Of a stretch of DNA of 64,000 nt, positions 32,531 to 43,547 are shown in pieces; the stretch's first letter is position 1, and each line of letters opens with the position of its first letter. The DNA is taken from the NCBI RefSeq assembly GCF_004359215.1, contig NC_090618.1, positions 760,575 to 824,574 on the forward strand. Reading direction: 5' to 3'. A program made the position numbers and the translations under genes. Source of the stretch: Bremia lactucae (taxonomy: Eukaryota; Oomycota; Peronosporomycetes; Peronosporales; Peronosporaceae). The notes below the pieces were generated by a model. The model had not been told where the DNA came from and ran no database searches. It saw only the letters and a program-made list of their open reading frames with translations.

Positions 32531-34459
32531 TGAGCTGACGACAGCTCATCGCGAACAGCATGATANNNNNNNNNNNNNNNNNNNNNNNNNNNNNNNNNNN
32601 NNNNNNNNNNNNNNNNNNNNNNNNNNNNNNNNNNNNNNNNNNNNNNNNNNNNNNNNNNNNNNNNNNNNNNNNNNNNNNNNNNNNNNNNNNNNNNNNNNNN
32701 NNNNNNNNNNNNNNNNNNNNNNNNNNNNNNNNNNNNNNNNNNNNNNNNNNNNNNNNNNNNNNNNNNNNNNNNNNNNNNNNNNNNNNNNNNNNNNNNNNNN
32801 NNNNNNNNNNNNNNNNNNNNNNNNNNNNNNNNNNNNNNNNNNNNNNNNNNNNNNNNNNNNNNNNNNNNNNNNNNNNNNNNNNNNNNNNNNNNNNNNNNNN
32901 NNNNNNNNNNNNNNNNNNNNNNNNNNNNNNNNNNNNNNNNNNNNNNNNNNNNNNNNNNNNNNNNNNNNNNNNNNNNNNNNNNNNNNNNNNNNNNNNNNNN
33001 NNNNNNNNNNNNNNNNNNNNNNNNNNNNNNNNNNNNNNNNNNNNNNNNNNNNNNNNNNNNNNNNNNNNNNNNNNNNNNNNNNNNNNNNNNNNNNNNNNNN
33101 NNNNNNNNNNNNNNNNNNNNNNNNNNNNNNNNNNNNNNNNNNNNNNNNNNNNNNNNNNNNNNNNNNNNNNNNNNNNNNNNNNNNNNNNNNNNNNNNNNNN
33201 NNNNNNNNNATCCAGAACCACCGTGATGTGAAGGGGCAGCGAACGAGTTATCTTGTTCGCTGGCGAGGTTATCCACCTTCGCATGACAGCTGGGAACCTC
33301 GTTCCCAGCTGATTGTTGACGTTGAGGGCCTCGTCCGTCAGTATGACGAGACCCACCCGATGGCTCAGAAGGCCCATCGGAAAACACGCGCCCTTGGCGC
33401 TTGTAAATCGATTGCAAAACGTCAATCGCGTCACGCATCTCAATAGAGATGCGAGCCCTTCCCCAGGGCGAAAAAAGGGAATAGACATCCCTTTTTACCC
33501 TCTTCGAGTTGTCTACACAACACGGACAGGGATCACCCCACGTGAGGCATGGAAGTCCAGCCTCACGTGACAACCGATGCAATTTATACTTTGCACCGGT
33601 TGGAAGTCTTTTATCAAATTTAACGCGATTCGCGTTTAGTTTTTGAAGCCAAGCTTCTCGTCCAATGTCTTTGACATTGCGAGTAAACGCGCTCCAGGCT
33701 TGCATCCGAGACTTTGTCTCGCTTATTATTACCACTAAACCATCGATGCTTAAGAAAAGGATCGAGATAAAAAATTTCGCAGCGCGAGAGTTCTTCGCGC
33801 TGGGATCAAGGCCATGTAGCTTTGTCGCAATAAATAAAGGATATTTATTGTGAGGAGTAGCTTCTCCAGAGAAACTATTGATTAGCCGTTCTGGCATAAG
33901 CCACGGCTTCTTTTCAGGGGCGATATGAGACATTTTATTGTCTTCACTTCCCTGAGTGGCACCCACTGAAGCAGGGGTACCACAAGAACTGTTATTACGA
34001 TGGCTTGCGCCATCGCCATCACCTTGCGCAGAAACACGTGCAGGTGACCGTATGAGAGATCGAACAGGCGATGAGGGGTCATCCTCATCGTCGGATCCAA
34101 ATAAACTATTTACTCGTCTATAAGAATGAGCCCTCTCATTCGAAGGCTCATAGTCAGCCGCCTGACGTCTATCAGGCGACTGTTCCATTTTCCCCGAGTC
34201 GGCCATTTCGTCCGACGCATTCGTAGTCGACCTCCAAAGAAGGGTCGTACTGACGTGATGAATCACCACGTGCACTCGCAACATCTAGTGTTGTGCGAGT
34301 GGAAGATACTACGGCAGACGTTCCGTCTGCCGCAAGAGATGACAGTGCGTCAACCGCGGCTGCACCAACCGCAGCCGAAGGCGCAGCACTATCGACACCC
34401 CGCATGAGTTGATTCATCATGCGATGGAATTTAAGATGATGGTTCTGACCAATCAACAT
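32359..34459 (-). CDS. Long antisense ORF of element C, overlapping pol 3' end
   Basis: It starts at an ATG 80 bp inside the 3' LTR and runs against pol. The first frame (34459-34172) begins MLIGQNHHLKFHRMMNQLMR and is Ala/Ser-rich. After one frame change the second frame (34284-32359) stays open through the N gap to a TGA. In order it shows an acidic stretch (FGSDDEDDPSSPVR), a conserved middle (APEKKPWLMPERLINSFSGE, then HNKYPLFIATKL), a Cys-rich segment (GLPCLTWGDPCPCCVDN) and a coiled-coil-like C-terminus (FEDIRNRHEKLQVQHENLVR, basic tail). The last part is antisense to the chromodomain and integrase C-terminus. No known family was recognised. Two other copies share it (17031-18200 and 61993-63710). 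It could be a regulatory or accessory protein; that role is inference. Confidence 0.55.
32566..33209. other. Assembly gap inside element C, 644 N
   Basis: Falls between the integrase C-terminal domain and the chromodomain. In the related element E the matching interval (about 63240-63505) is only some 270 bp, so the gap length is probably overestimated or C carries extra sequence here. Confidence 0.9.
33210..33446 (+). pseudogene. Chromodomain of element C
   Basis: The frame reads NHRDVKGQRTSYLVRWRGYP, then SHDSWEPRSQL and a short helix (VEGLVRQYDETHP): a well-preserved chromodomain with the aromatic cage positions Y, W and W. It closes pol at 33446. The same DNA is open on the minus strand as part of the antisense frame. 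Confidence 0.8.
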
Positions 34460-34538
34460 CGTTTTTAAATTAAGTGGTCACTTACTGACCACTCCATCCA
34501 ATGACAGTCAAAGTGACTGTCGTTTAAGGGAGGGGTGA

Positions 34539-34990
34539 TGTAAAGGGGTGTATCGTTACATGAAATTAACACGTAAAGGTTGTTAATCAATATATTATCT
34601 AAAAGGTAGATAATATTTGGAGGATATTACTTTATATGGTAATGTTTAGAATTCTTATCCATAAATAGGTTTAGACCATTATATCCATTTATTCCGCAGA
34701 CTAATCTGCTGGAGATGTAAGCAAAAGAGAGAGACAGATAAGATAAAGATAAGAATTCAAATATATGTTTAGTATTAGATTATAATTAAGTAAGCATTTA
34801 CAAGATAGAAAGAGAGACACTTAATTAGATTAATACAGTTTTCATTTTACCCTCTTTAAGCTAGTTACCTTAAAGAGAAGTCTCCCTCTGCACGTATTAA
34901 AGTACGTGAATAACGTGAGGCACCACTCGCAACTGAAGCGTGCGAAGTGGACTTGTACTGAAGCAGTACAAGTCGTAGTGACCCGTTACA
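34539..34990 (+). repeat. 3' LTR of element C
   Basis: 452 bp, preceded by the polypurine tract AAGGGAGGGG (34526-34535). The right end holds a perfect hairpin (ACTTGTACTG, AAG, CAGTACAAGT). It is followed directly by the CTAAT target duplication. Confidence 0.9.
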
Positions 34991-34995
34991 CTAAT

Positions 34996-35600
34996 CGTAG
35001 AATCCAGTACCGTTTCGTAATAAAGACAACAGTCCTTTGCTTCAATATTCACCTTCCAACACCGCTACACCAAGTATATCGACCCATTTCGTGTACTGCA
35101 CCGTCAAGGCTGCGTACACGAAACGGGTTGATGTACCTGGATCGATTTTCCTCGTAATATGCGTACACATCCTACGTTTTATGTCGGGCGACTCCAACGA
35201 TATCATCAGTACTAGGCTTCTTTCAATTCCGAATCACCCCGGAACGGTCTAAGGCGTCTGCCAAAGCTGATGATCCCGAGCTAAAGCATGATAGAGTCTG
35301 GTTCACACGAACCAGACGATCCACTACATCCTCGAAGGAAGAAATTTTTTGACGAGCTGTCACCATCTCGATTTGAAGAAGCTCCATCTTCACTGTAATC
35401 AGTGTAGGTTAACTAGTAATGTTATCAGTACCAGCAAAAGGTGACCCGTTATACCTGACGTCGTCCACTATAATGAGAATGCACCTGTATGCATCACATA
35501 CACAAAGATGGGTCACTTAAGAGTGACAGGTCAATTTACTTCACACGATTTGATTGACCTCCTCGTTAAGTGTACTTGACGAGCGTGACATAAGGGAGTT
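34996..35600 (+). mobile_element. Decayed integrase C-terminus and LTR scrap
   Basis: About 35060-35215 encodes broken pieces of an integrase C-terminal domain (PFRVLHRQG, then HPTFYVGRLQRYHQY). From about 35475 to 35590 the sequence resembles the A-family LTR (GAATGCACCTGTATGCATCACATACACAA, with GTTAAGTGTACTTGACG). This is the right flank of the element C insertion. From 35600 to 36340 I see no gene. Confidence 0.5.
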
Positions 35601-36346
35601 AGATAATTAAATCAGGGTGTGTTCCTAATTATAATATAGGGGGTTGGCAATACTAAAAGAGTGTGTGGCGTTACCAAAACGATACTCGTTCCCGTAAGTA
35701 AAATGCGAACAAATTGGCATGCAATTTCATTTACCAGAACGCAAATGTTAAATATTTGCACTGATGTCGTAAACGCACTATCAGATTCTTTTATTTATTT
35801 CAACCTAGCAATTAAACCTCCAGAAATATAAAAGCTAAATTGCTCGATACAGAATTTAATGCAAAGTTCCGGTTTTGCTGATATTGAACTCAAAGAAACT
35901 AATGCTATAAAGAGTAAACCTTTAGAATTTGAGTAATGGTCTCGACGTGTGGAATCCGTCATTCAGCGAAAAGAATTTTATTGTGAGCAGCTCATGTCCC
36001 AGCACTCGCAATCGTACTTTTGTTAACTAATCGGTTGATGCGATCGAATTTCTGTCGCCGCGAAAGAGGCGATTGCCGTGTCCACGCAGTTAACTGCATA
36101 ATTCGCTCTTCTAATAAATGTTCGTTCCACAATAAAGTGTCCAACGAAAAGCTGCCAAAACAATCAAATAAAATTCAAAAAACGATCTGTCAGCAATTTC
36201 TTGCCAACTATTAAAATTAAGCCAGCAGACCCATTCGGTGTGTCTTCGTCAAAGGCCAATGCTGCTTCTGGAGTCTGCTGAGTTCGACAATAGCCAAGTC
36301 GCACTGGTACATACCCTGCCAATGTATTTTCATGAATTGTAATTTT

Positions 36347-36634
36347 TCAATAAACATTGTTATCGGCACCTTCAGGAGGAATTGGAGGCTGCCTGATGCT
36401 TGTGACCATTGCCACCTCCTGATTCGGGTAAAAATCCTCCCACTTATTGCACGTATAGAAGCCCACTCCATCGCTTGTGGTTCCTCTAGTCAACTTTAAA
36501 TTGACACTTCGGGGACCTCGCATCGCAACGCTTGATGATGGTGATACGTCGCTATTACTCAGTCTTTGTGTTTCTCTACTTGGACTTTTTGGCGGTGATT
36601 GAGCCAGGCTCAAAGCCTCTACTTGATACTGCAT
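36347..36634 (-). CDS. Hypothetical Ser/Pro-rich 95-residue ORF
   Basis: An open frame downstream of, and on the same strand as, the DYRK gene. It encodes MQYQVEALSLAQSPPKSPSR, then RLSNSDVSPSSS and a C-terminus with FYTCNKWEDFYPNQE. A good splice acceptor (GCATTTTGTAG) lies just upstream, so it may be the last exon of another transcript rather than a gene of its own. The DYRK stop at 36901 has no matching GTNNGT donor before it, so a join to that gene is not supported. The family is not recognised. Confidence 0.3.
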   Translation of the reverse strand: MQYQVEALSLAQSPPKSPSRETQRLSNSDVSPSSSVAMRGPRSVNLKLTRGTTSDGVGFYTCNKWEDFYPNQEVAMVTSIRQPPIPPEGADNNVY

Positions 36635-36900
36635 TTCCTGGCTCTACAAAATGCCATTACCATATTAAATATTAATTTCAATTAATCAGCGCGGCGCTTT
36701 GCTTTGCGGTTTTGTATTCAACGTCGATGGTCTAACGTGACGAACACGACAATATGTAGAGCAATACTAACCGCCGAGAAGTTGTCAATACCCGGAGATG
36801 CCATCCTTTTAAAATTGTAAGCTAGTCTTTTATATTGTTTTATAATTGTCCGGATAATAGTACCGGGTATACTTAATTTCGTAGAATAGATATTGACCAA

Positions 36901-39408
36901 TCAGATACAGTTCTCAACAAAGACACTGTGTTGAAGCCACGGGTGTGCCAGCGCATTGCGCGCTGATGGACGAGACGCTGGGTCAATCTGGAGAAGGTTT
37001 TGCAAAAAGTCTAGAAATTCAGCGTCTTTGGTGCAAATGACTTGGACAAGTGGAGGAAGTAGTTGACTCGCATTGAGCTTCCCGTTGCCTACGTGGTCGA
37101 CTGAAAATAAGCCCGTGTCGATTAACTGGCGCTGCAGATTTTCGCGACCAGCTAGTAAAGATGCCGGAATGGGACCTATAGCCGAAAGAAATAGAAATAA
37201 AAAAAAAACGTCACGTCGAAAAATTGAAAGCAAACGTACCAATTGTTGCCAAGATTCGAACCAGCAGGGTCTGTTCCGAGTCATTGGGGAAAAGAACCGC
37301 GCCCGTGAATAGTTCGGCAATGACGCAACCAAGGGACCATAAGTCGATTTTAGTGTCGTACACGAGACCAAGAATCACCTAAAGAGTAGCCCAAAATCAA
37401 TTAAAAAGACGTCAATGCATGGCAAATATTAGCAAACAAACCTCTGGAGCACGATACGAGCGCGATTGGACGTACGATGCGAGCTCGTCAGTAGTGAAGC
37501 ATGCTGATCCAAAGTCAATCACTTTAATGGTGCATGAACTAAAGTTTTCGATGAGAATATTCTCGGGCTTAAGGTCACAGTGCACAAGTCCAAGTGTGTG
37601 AAGGGTATCCAAAGCTTCAAGCACTTGGATAGTAATTTTTTTCAATCGAGGGATACTGAAGTAGTTGATAACACCGCGCTGTGAAAGCAAGCGAGAGAAC
37701 TCGTACAAGTTGTCTCGAAGGAGCTATATCCATTGAAATCATGAGAACCGAGTGTAAAAGTATCAATTTTGAAGCAAGTAACGCACCTCCGTCACGATGA
37801 TTAAATGTTCTCGAAAGTAAAAAGCATCTAAAAATCGCACGAGATGCTTTTCATCGACCTTGCAATTGCAATTTAGATATTCAAGCACTCGAATTTCATC
37901 CACGCCTTGATCGAAAAACTCTTTGTTGTTCTTGATGATTTTGAGGCACACGAATTTGTTTGTAATGGCATCGAGACACTTGTAAGTGCGACTAAAAACG
38001 GCTTCTCCGATCGCAGTTGCCACCTAAAGAGATCAACGCATGCAAACACACCCACATATTTTTCTTTCACGCTTCCATTCAAATTGTATAAGCTTGTAAC
38101 AATACAGACCTTGTATTGACCGCCAATTACAGCTCCAGGACGAGGTCGCCAGTCCTGATTCGGTTCGAATCCAGTACGATTTTTCTCGCGAATGATACGA
38201 AGCTGAATCACCTCGTACTCTTTTGACTCATCATTATCATCGTCATCGTGGCTACCATCCGAACTTTCCCCTTCATCACATTCATCGCCACCTTCTTTAA
38301 TATCCACAGTATGAACCTTATCGGCTTTCCGCTTCAATGGCGTATCAACATTCTGTTGAAATACTCGTTCTTGATTCAAAAGTACCGACGTTTCTTCATA
38401 CGACTTTCGAGTCAATTCCTCACCATTTTGGTCAATCACTTCCTCCGTCGACGCGACTTTTCCATCCTCGTCATCATCCATTTCAAATAGTTTCTTCTCA
38501 CTCTCGTCATCTAAAGCTTCGTTGTCATCGTCTTCCCTGATCTCATCCATCTCATCCTGGAACGTCTCGTCCTCGCAAACCGAGCTCACCATCTCGCTGT
38601 ACACTTCATCTTCCGCTCGCATCGTGTGATCTTCTTCCTGCGTAAATGCAAATTGGTTGGGCTGCCGTGGCCAAAGTGCCGACACAGGCTCACCGTCCAT
38701 TGATGTATTTCCGGGTGAAGTTCCTAGCCCAAGTGACGACTGTGGCGAGCTCGAGATTCGCGCGTTATTTCTGTTGGTCTGTACGATTCCAATTGAACTC
38801 GATACAGCATTATTGAGTGCACTTAATGTATCGTCCGTCATGCAGAGCTGATTTACTGCTTCTGCGAGGTCATTCTCGTACTCCGAGCCATATGCACTGC
38901 CACTTTCGTTGCCCTCTTGACTCGGCTCATCGTTGTCACAGGAACTCAGAGACATTGTTGTACAAAGAGGTCGTGTACTCTGTCCAGTAGCATTTACAGA
39001 GTGTTGAGTAAGGTCCCACTGGTGCAAATTGTCTCGAGAGAGAGTATCACGCAAAGTCACGTCGTGCTCTTGCCTTGCATCGAAAAATCGATGCAACAGC
39101 AAGTTCTCGTCACCCATTTCTTCATGTAAAGCCTGTCGAAGCTTTTCGTTTGTTTGTATCCGCTCAACAGCAGTAGGCACGTTTGCAATGGACTCGAGGA
39201 TCATTTCCAGGAGCTCTTTGCGCTCTAGCTCCTTCCGTTGAGCTCTGTCATCACGACTTGCCGTCGGTGCGGATGTCAGGCGGCGTAGAAATGACATGCG
39301 AGGACGAAAAGGTTCCTGCGATAATTCTTCTTGACCCCTTGGAGCAGTTAAAGCACCGAGTGACGAGCCTAAACTCCACTCGGAGATCAGCGGAGGCGTC
39401 GAAGACAT
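36901..39408 (-). CDS. DYRK-family dual-specificity protein kinase
   Basis: A CMGC kinase that would autophosphorylate on tyrosine and phosphorylate Ser/Thr targets. Five exons: 39408-38110, 38023-37787, 37723-37442, 37378-37240 and 37175-36901. Introns are 63-86 bp with GTNNGT donors and TAG acceptors, and the frame is kept throughout, giving 743 residues. The first 430 residues are a disordered acidic region (DEMDEIREDDDNEAL, SHDDDDNDESKEYE). The kinase domain has the loop GEAVFSRTY (from 439), Lys461 in CLKII, HCDLKPENIL (560-569) and IDFGSACF (581-588). The activation-loop YVQSRSYRAPE (596-606) has the Y-x-x-S-R-x-Y form typical of DYRKs. It is divergently transcribed from the gene at 39475, with only 66 bp between start codons. 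Confidence 0.9.
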
Positions 39409-39474
39409 CGCGAACCTTTGAAGTCACTAATTCTTTTCAATTAGTGACACCCGACCATCATTCTGATACCTTCA

Positions 39475-40380
39475 ATGCCTCTGCTGAGGAAGCTGCTTGA
39501 AGACCTGGGTGATGCGCCCGCGAATATGACGGCTGAGCAGCTCTTTGCGTCGAGCATTGACGCACAAGAAATGCGGACACAGCGAAAATTGGCAGCTGCT
39601 CTTTGCAGTGCTTCACTGATGTCCATGTCGACACGTGCGCAGCAGCAAAGGAGTGCCAGGTTGTCAAGTTTAAAGCCATTAAAAGTTGCGACTGACCTCC
39701 ATGATTGTGTAATGTGCAATAGCTCTGTGCTAGATCTAGTATTAAAGGAAAATGAGAGCTGCAGCATTGAGGTTTGCAAAGTATAGTAGAGGATTGGTAA
39801 TGGATGTGATTTGCTGACAAGGACAGAGATGCATAGACATTGTCGTATCAGTTGCGAAATCTGAAAAAGACGTGTTCATCCTAGTGCGAGACCCAAAGAG
39901 AATGACCAAGCGATTGGCAGCGGCGATGATGAGCCCCGATGGAATGATGACAATCGAATCAGCGGCAAAGTGTCTCCACCGAGTGCATTTTCGCCAATGC
40001 AAGAGTATCTATGAACTATTATGTGAGCTCGATCACATCCAACAAAATTGGAAGGTCCGTTTCGTGTTACCTTTTCGTTCGTCAGTATGTTTTTGTAGCT
40101 TACAAATTATCAATCTAGCACGGGTCAACGCTCCATCTCGTAGCACTTGGACCACTTTGCGATTTTTTATCGAATTTTCAAACCGTCTCAGGACTCACAA
40201 TCGCAGGTTTGACGTTATTATTTTCTAGTAGAATCTTTCGCTCGTATTCGCAAAAGTTAAGGACGGTAATATGTCTCAGGTACGGGTTTGAAGCGCATGG
40301 TAGAGCTCGCGGTCAAGCGTCTGCGGACAATGACAAACGTTCACGTCATTTTAGTGGCGATTGGAACTCTAATTAGCTAG
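39475..40380 (+). CDS. Hypothetical protein, possible RecA-fold Rad51-paralogue (SWSAP1-like)
   Basis: Four exons inferred: 39475-39771, 39827-40054, 40119-40206 and 40280-40380, giving 237 residues with the frame kept at each junction (introns 55, 64 and 73 bp). After a helical N-terminus the order of strand-like segments is IDIVVSVAK, DVFILVRDPKRM, KCLHRVHF, LLCELDHI and STLHLVALGPLCDFL. The order of such segments recalls RecA-fold Rad51 paralogues such as SWSAP1, which act in homologous recombination. No Walker A motif is seen, so this is a weak topological match. The first intron boundary is the least certain. It shares a 66-bp divergent promoter with the DYRK gene. Confidence 0.5.
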
Positions 40381-40651
40381 GGATTTCTAAGGTGGTCTAA
40401 ATCGGCAGTGTCGATTAAGGCGCAGCGTCTCATTGACGATTGAAACACATCGTCAGCCTTTTTAAATATTAATTGTGGAAACCACTGCCAACTTATTCTA
40501 AGATCCAGCAAAAACAATCGTTTCTTCGCGACTTTATAAAGTCTGCGGGCAGCAAAAATATATTTTTTTCGTGACTTTATCAAGTCTCCGAGATCACCAC
40601 TACCTTCAGTTTCATTTTTCTACTCACTGCGTTCAGTGTGAAGTGTAAGAA

Positions 40652-41928
40652 ATGGCTCTTAATGCGCTTACTTCACGGCCGCGCCTGCAGTCAAGAGGCA
40701 TTGAAACAATGAACTCCACCACGGCGACCGACGCATCACAAGCGTCCGTGGACGTGTGTTTCGATCTTGAAAACGCTGATACGACGACTGAAACAACACA
40801 GCTGCTGGACGAAGACGATACGAACCACAGTTCGACACAAGTCAAGTCAAATCTTGAGCCATTTGATGACCAGAAGCTAAGGGAAAAAGGCTCCTCTTCG
40901 ACCAAAGCAATCGTCATAGTCTTCTGGCTCAGCATGTGGTTTGGACAGAATATTGCCATGACATTTTTAAACAAACAGGCGCTAAGTGTGTTGAGCTTGC
41001 CCGTCACACTCACGTTCGTGCACATGACATGCAATACATTTGGCGCCGTTTTATATATTCACGTGTACAGAGGCATTGAGCGCCAGCAACTTCAACCGGG
41101 CCAAAAACAGCTTATGATATACTTCTCGCTCATTTTCGTGAGTAACATTATCACAGGGAATTGGAGTTTAGGCCTCGTTTCCATCTCTTTGAATCAAGTG
41201 ATGCGTGCGCTCGTTCCAGCGATCGTCATGGTGCTTAGTATGCTGATTCTTGGCAAATTATACTCATTAAAGCGCAAGCTGTCGCTCCTTCCTGTTGCCT
41301 GTGGTGTCTATTTAGCATGCACGGGCGACAATTCGTGTACTTTATTGGGTTTTATCATCACACTCGTGGCCATTCTGCTTGCTGCTTTCAAGGCCGTCCT
41401 TTCCAACAAGGTACTTTGATAAAGTCAAAAGCGTTGGCATTGTCCTCCAAAGAGCTCTTTTCATTAACAAATACCGTGTTTTTTTGCGTCTAGTTTCTAA
41501 ATGGAGACTTAAAGTTACATCCCGTGGACTTGATTTTGCACCAGGCGCCATTGTCTGCTATTTGGTGTCTCGTTACGATGTTTCTCTCTGGTGAGGTGGA
41601 GACACTTTTACAGAATCGAGAAGTGATGCCGTTGGCGAGCTTTTGGTTTCTTGTCACGGGCATGATAAGCTTTATGCTTAATGTCACGAGTTTCATGGCC
41701 AACAAAGTCACATCTGCTGTAACATTAACCGTCTGCGGCAACGTGAAGCAGGTGGTTGTGATTGTCATGTCGATTTTGATAAATCACGACGTAATTACGG
41801 TTCAAAAGACGATTGGAATTGCTATGGTCTCGATCGGCGGCTCCATGTATGCTTACATTTCAACAAAGGAAACAATGGGCGTGTCAACGCTTTCACCACG
41901 ATACAAGAATTCAAAGATGATGGGTTGA
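40652..41928 (+). CDS. Triose-phosphate transporter family (DMT) nucleotide-sugar/phosphate transporter
   Basis: Membrane antiporter of the TPT/SLC35E type, probably in Golgi or ER membranes. Two exons, 40652-41410 and 41494-41928 (intron 83 bp, GTACTT...CTAG, phase 0), give 397 residues. A hydrophilic N-terminus of about 80 residues is followed by about ten hydrophobic segments. Landmarks are WFGQNIAMTFLNKQ, LPVTLTFVHM, and, across the splice junction, LSNK/FLNGDLKLHPVDLI followed by HQAPLSA, which is characteristic of TPT proteins. The Lys in FLNKQ and the NVKQVVVIV segment near the end fit the family. The substrate cannot be read from the sequence. Confidence 0.85.
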
Positions 41929-42155
41929 AGACTCTTTTTCGTTGATAGTAGCTAGGATGTGGCGAGGATATATTTTGATGCATGAATAGAAACAATAGAG
42001 GTGTTTCACTTTGCTGTATGATTAAAAGCTTTTTATTTTTGGTAGAATCATCTCGTGTTTGGACCATCGCGGACGACATCAGTGTGTAAGACTATTAGCA
42101 ATGCATGAAGCGCAAAAACAATGGTAATTAGAACAAGTGGCGACGTTTGGTGCAA

Positions 42156-43547
42156 TTACATATCTACGTTTTTAAGCACAAATTCGAGAAAAGTATTGAG
42201 CGTTGTTACATGAGATGTATTTATCCACTTGGTGGAATAGTCGAGCATCTTTTTGCGTTGTTTTTGTAATGGTTCGGGTTCGTTTTGACTTGCACGCAAA
42301 TCCCCACAATGGCCACACAAGTCGCACTTGGCCAAACCGCCTTACAGCTTATTGATTTCTTTCACGCCTTCCAATGGATTCATTCACGTTGTCACCAAAG
42401 ATGGCTTTGTACTGCTCAAGATGATACTCAAGATTTATCATTTCCGAACGCAAGCTATTGGTTTCAGGAGCCACTTGAAAAAAAGCGAGTTATAAACACT
42501 TTTGCCACCGCCACGAACGTCTGTCCCCCCAACGAGCATGGTCTTTAGCCAGGCATTTTGTATCATAGAAACATGCACTGCCAAACGATGAGCCATACAT
42601 TTCGCGCGTAAAGCTACGAAAAGCATTGATTAATGAATCGTTACGCTCAACAGATCCAACCATACTATTGCAAACAATGTCTTTGTGGCAATATTGAACC
42701 GCCATTGCTGCGGCATCTGCAATATGTAGAAAAAAACAGCGTTGACCAGGTCTTGGGCGCCAAATAATCGCTTGACTTTGGTTCCATTGCCACTTAAGAC
42801 GTCGGTTTCAAAAGCTTTTGTAGTAAGACGGAGTATTTCCGCACATGATGGACCCATTGCCAGCGCCACTTGATTATCAAATTGGTAGAACTCGTAGATG
42901 GGATGCACCACTCCCGAAGATGACAAGGACGCAATTGTTGTGTTTAGATAGCGACTCGAAACCAGGCTGACAACGCTCCAGGGTACGACCCTCCAATTGC
43001 AATCCACTGATCAGCATCCTCTGTTCCCAACAGGCTTTGATACGTATCTTTAAAATGCTTGAGATCTGCAAGCGCCTGTTGCACCGTCAAGAATTGGTAA
43101 TTTTCGGTTGACAAATTGTTGTTTGATATACTTTTTCCATAAAAGCGATGTTCTGAGAGCCAGAATCTTATTGTAAATATATATAAAGCCAGTATTTAAA
43201 TAAAAGCCCCCTTGATTATTCCTCACCTTCGCACCGAACTTCGCCGCGATAGTGTGAGTAAATCCGGCCGGAGCATGCTCTAGCGCACCTTTTCCACCAA
43301 TGTTAAGAAGTATTGGCCCCGTAAAATTGCTCCAGAATTCGTTTACCTCGTAATAGCGCTGCTGGAATGTGGCGTTCTGGTCTGCCGCAAAGTGGTTGAT
43401 AGTCTGGTCAAACCAGAGCTCCTGCGTCTCGTTTCGAGCTACTAATGCTTCTTCTGCTTGAACTATCTGTTATAGTCGCCCACCTTTGGCGAGCGACGCA
43501 TTTATAGACACCGATAGCACAGCCACGAGAAGAGCAACGAGGATCAT
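42156..43547 (-). pseudogene. Serine carboxypeptidase S28 (PRCP/DPP7 type) pseudogene
   Basis: The family consists of secreted or lysosomal prolyl peptidases. The copy begins with a signal peptide (MILVALLVAVLSVSINASLA) but meets an in-frame TAA at codon 26. After it come LWFDQTINHFAADQN, NIGGKGALEHAPAG, an intron, the nucleophile box IGGSYPGALSAWF, VVHPIYEFYQFDNQV, YGSSFGSACFYDTKC and the catalytic-His region CGHCGDLRA. Frameshifts occur after the Ser box and twice further on. The stretch that should carry the catalytic Asp (between NVNESIG and CGHCGDL) is missing. The coding frame is therefore beyond use. Confidence 0.85.

Larger units (their letters stand above)
26738..34990 (+). mobile_element. 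LTR-to-LTR Ty3/Gypsy chromovirus, element C, with 5-bp target duplication
   Basis: A structurally complete insertion of about 8.25 kb including 644 N. LTRs at 26738-27182 and 34539-34990 both start TGTAA and end TTACA. The 5 bp CTAAT occurs at 26733-26737 and again at 34991-34995, the target-site duplication. Inside, in order, are gag, protease, RT, RNase H, integrase and chromodomain on the plus strand, then a long minus-strand frame (34459-32359). The LTRs differ at roughly one position in ten by eye, so the insertion is not young. Stops and an inversion in gag show it is inactive. Confidence 0.9.

Noticed and set aside
36634..36901. Joining the Ser/Pro-rich frame at 36347-36634 to the DYRK gene as a last exon
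   Set aside because: No GTNNGT donor lies before the DYRK stop in a phase that fits the acceptor at 36646, so the join is not supported.
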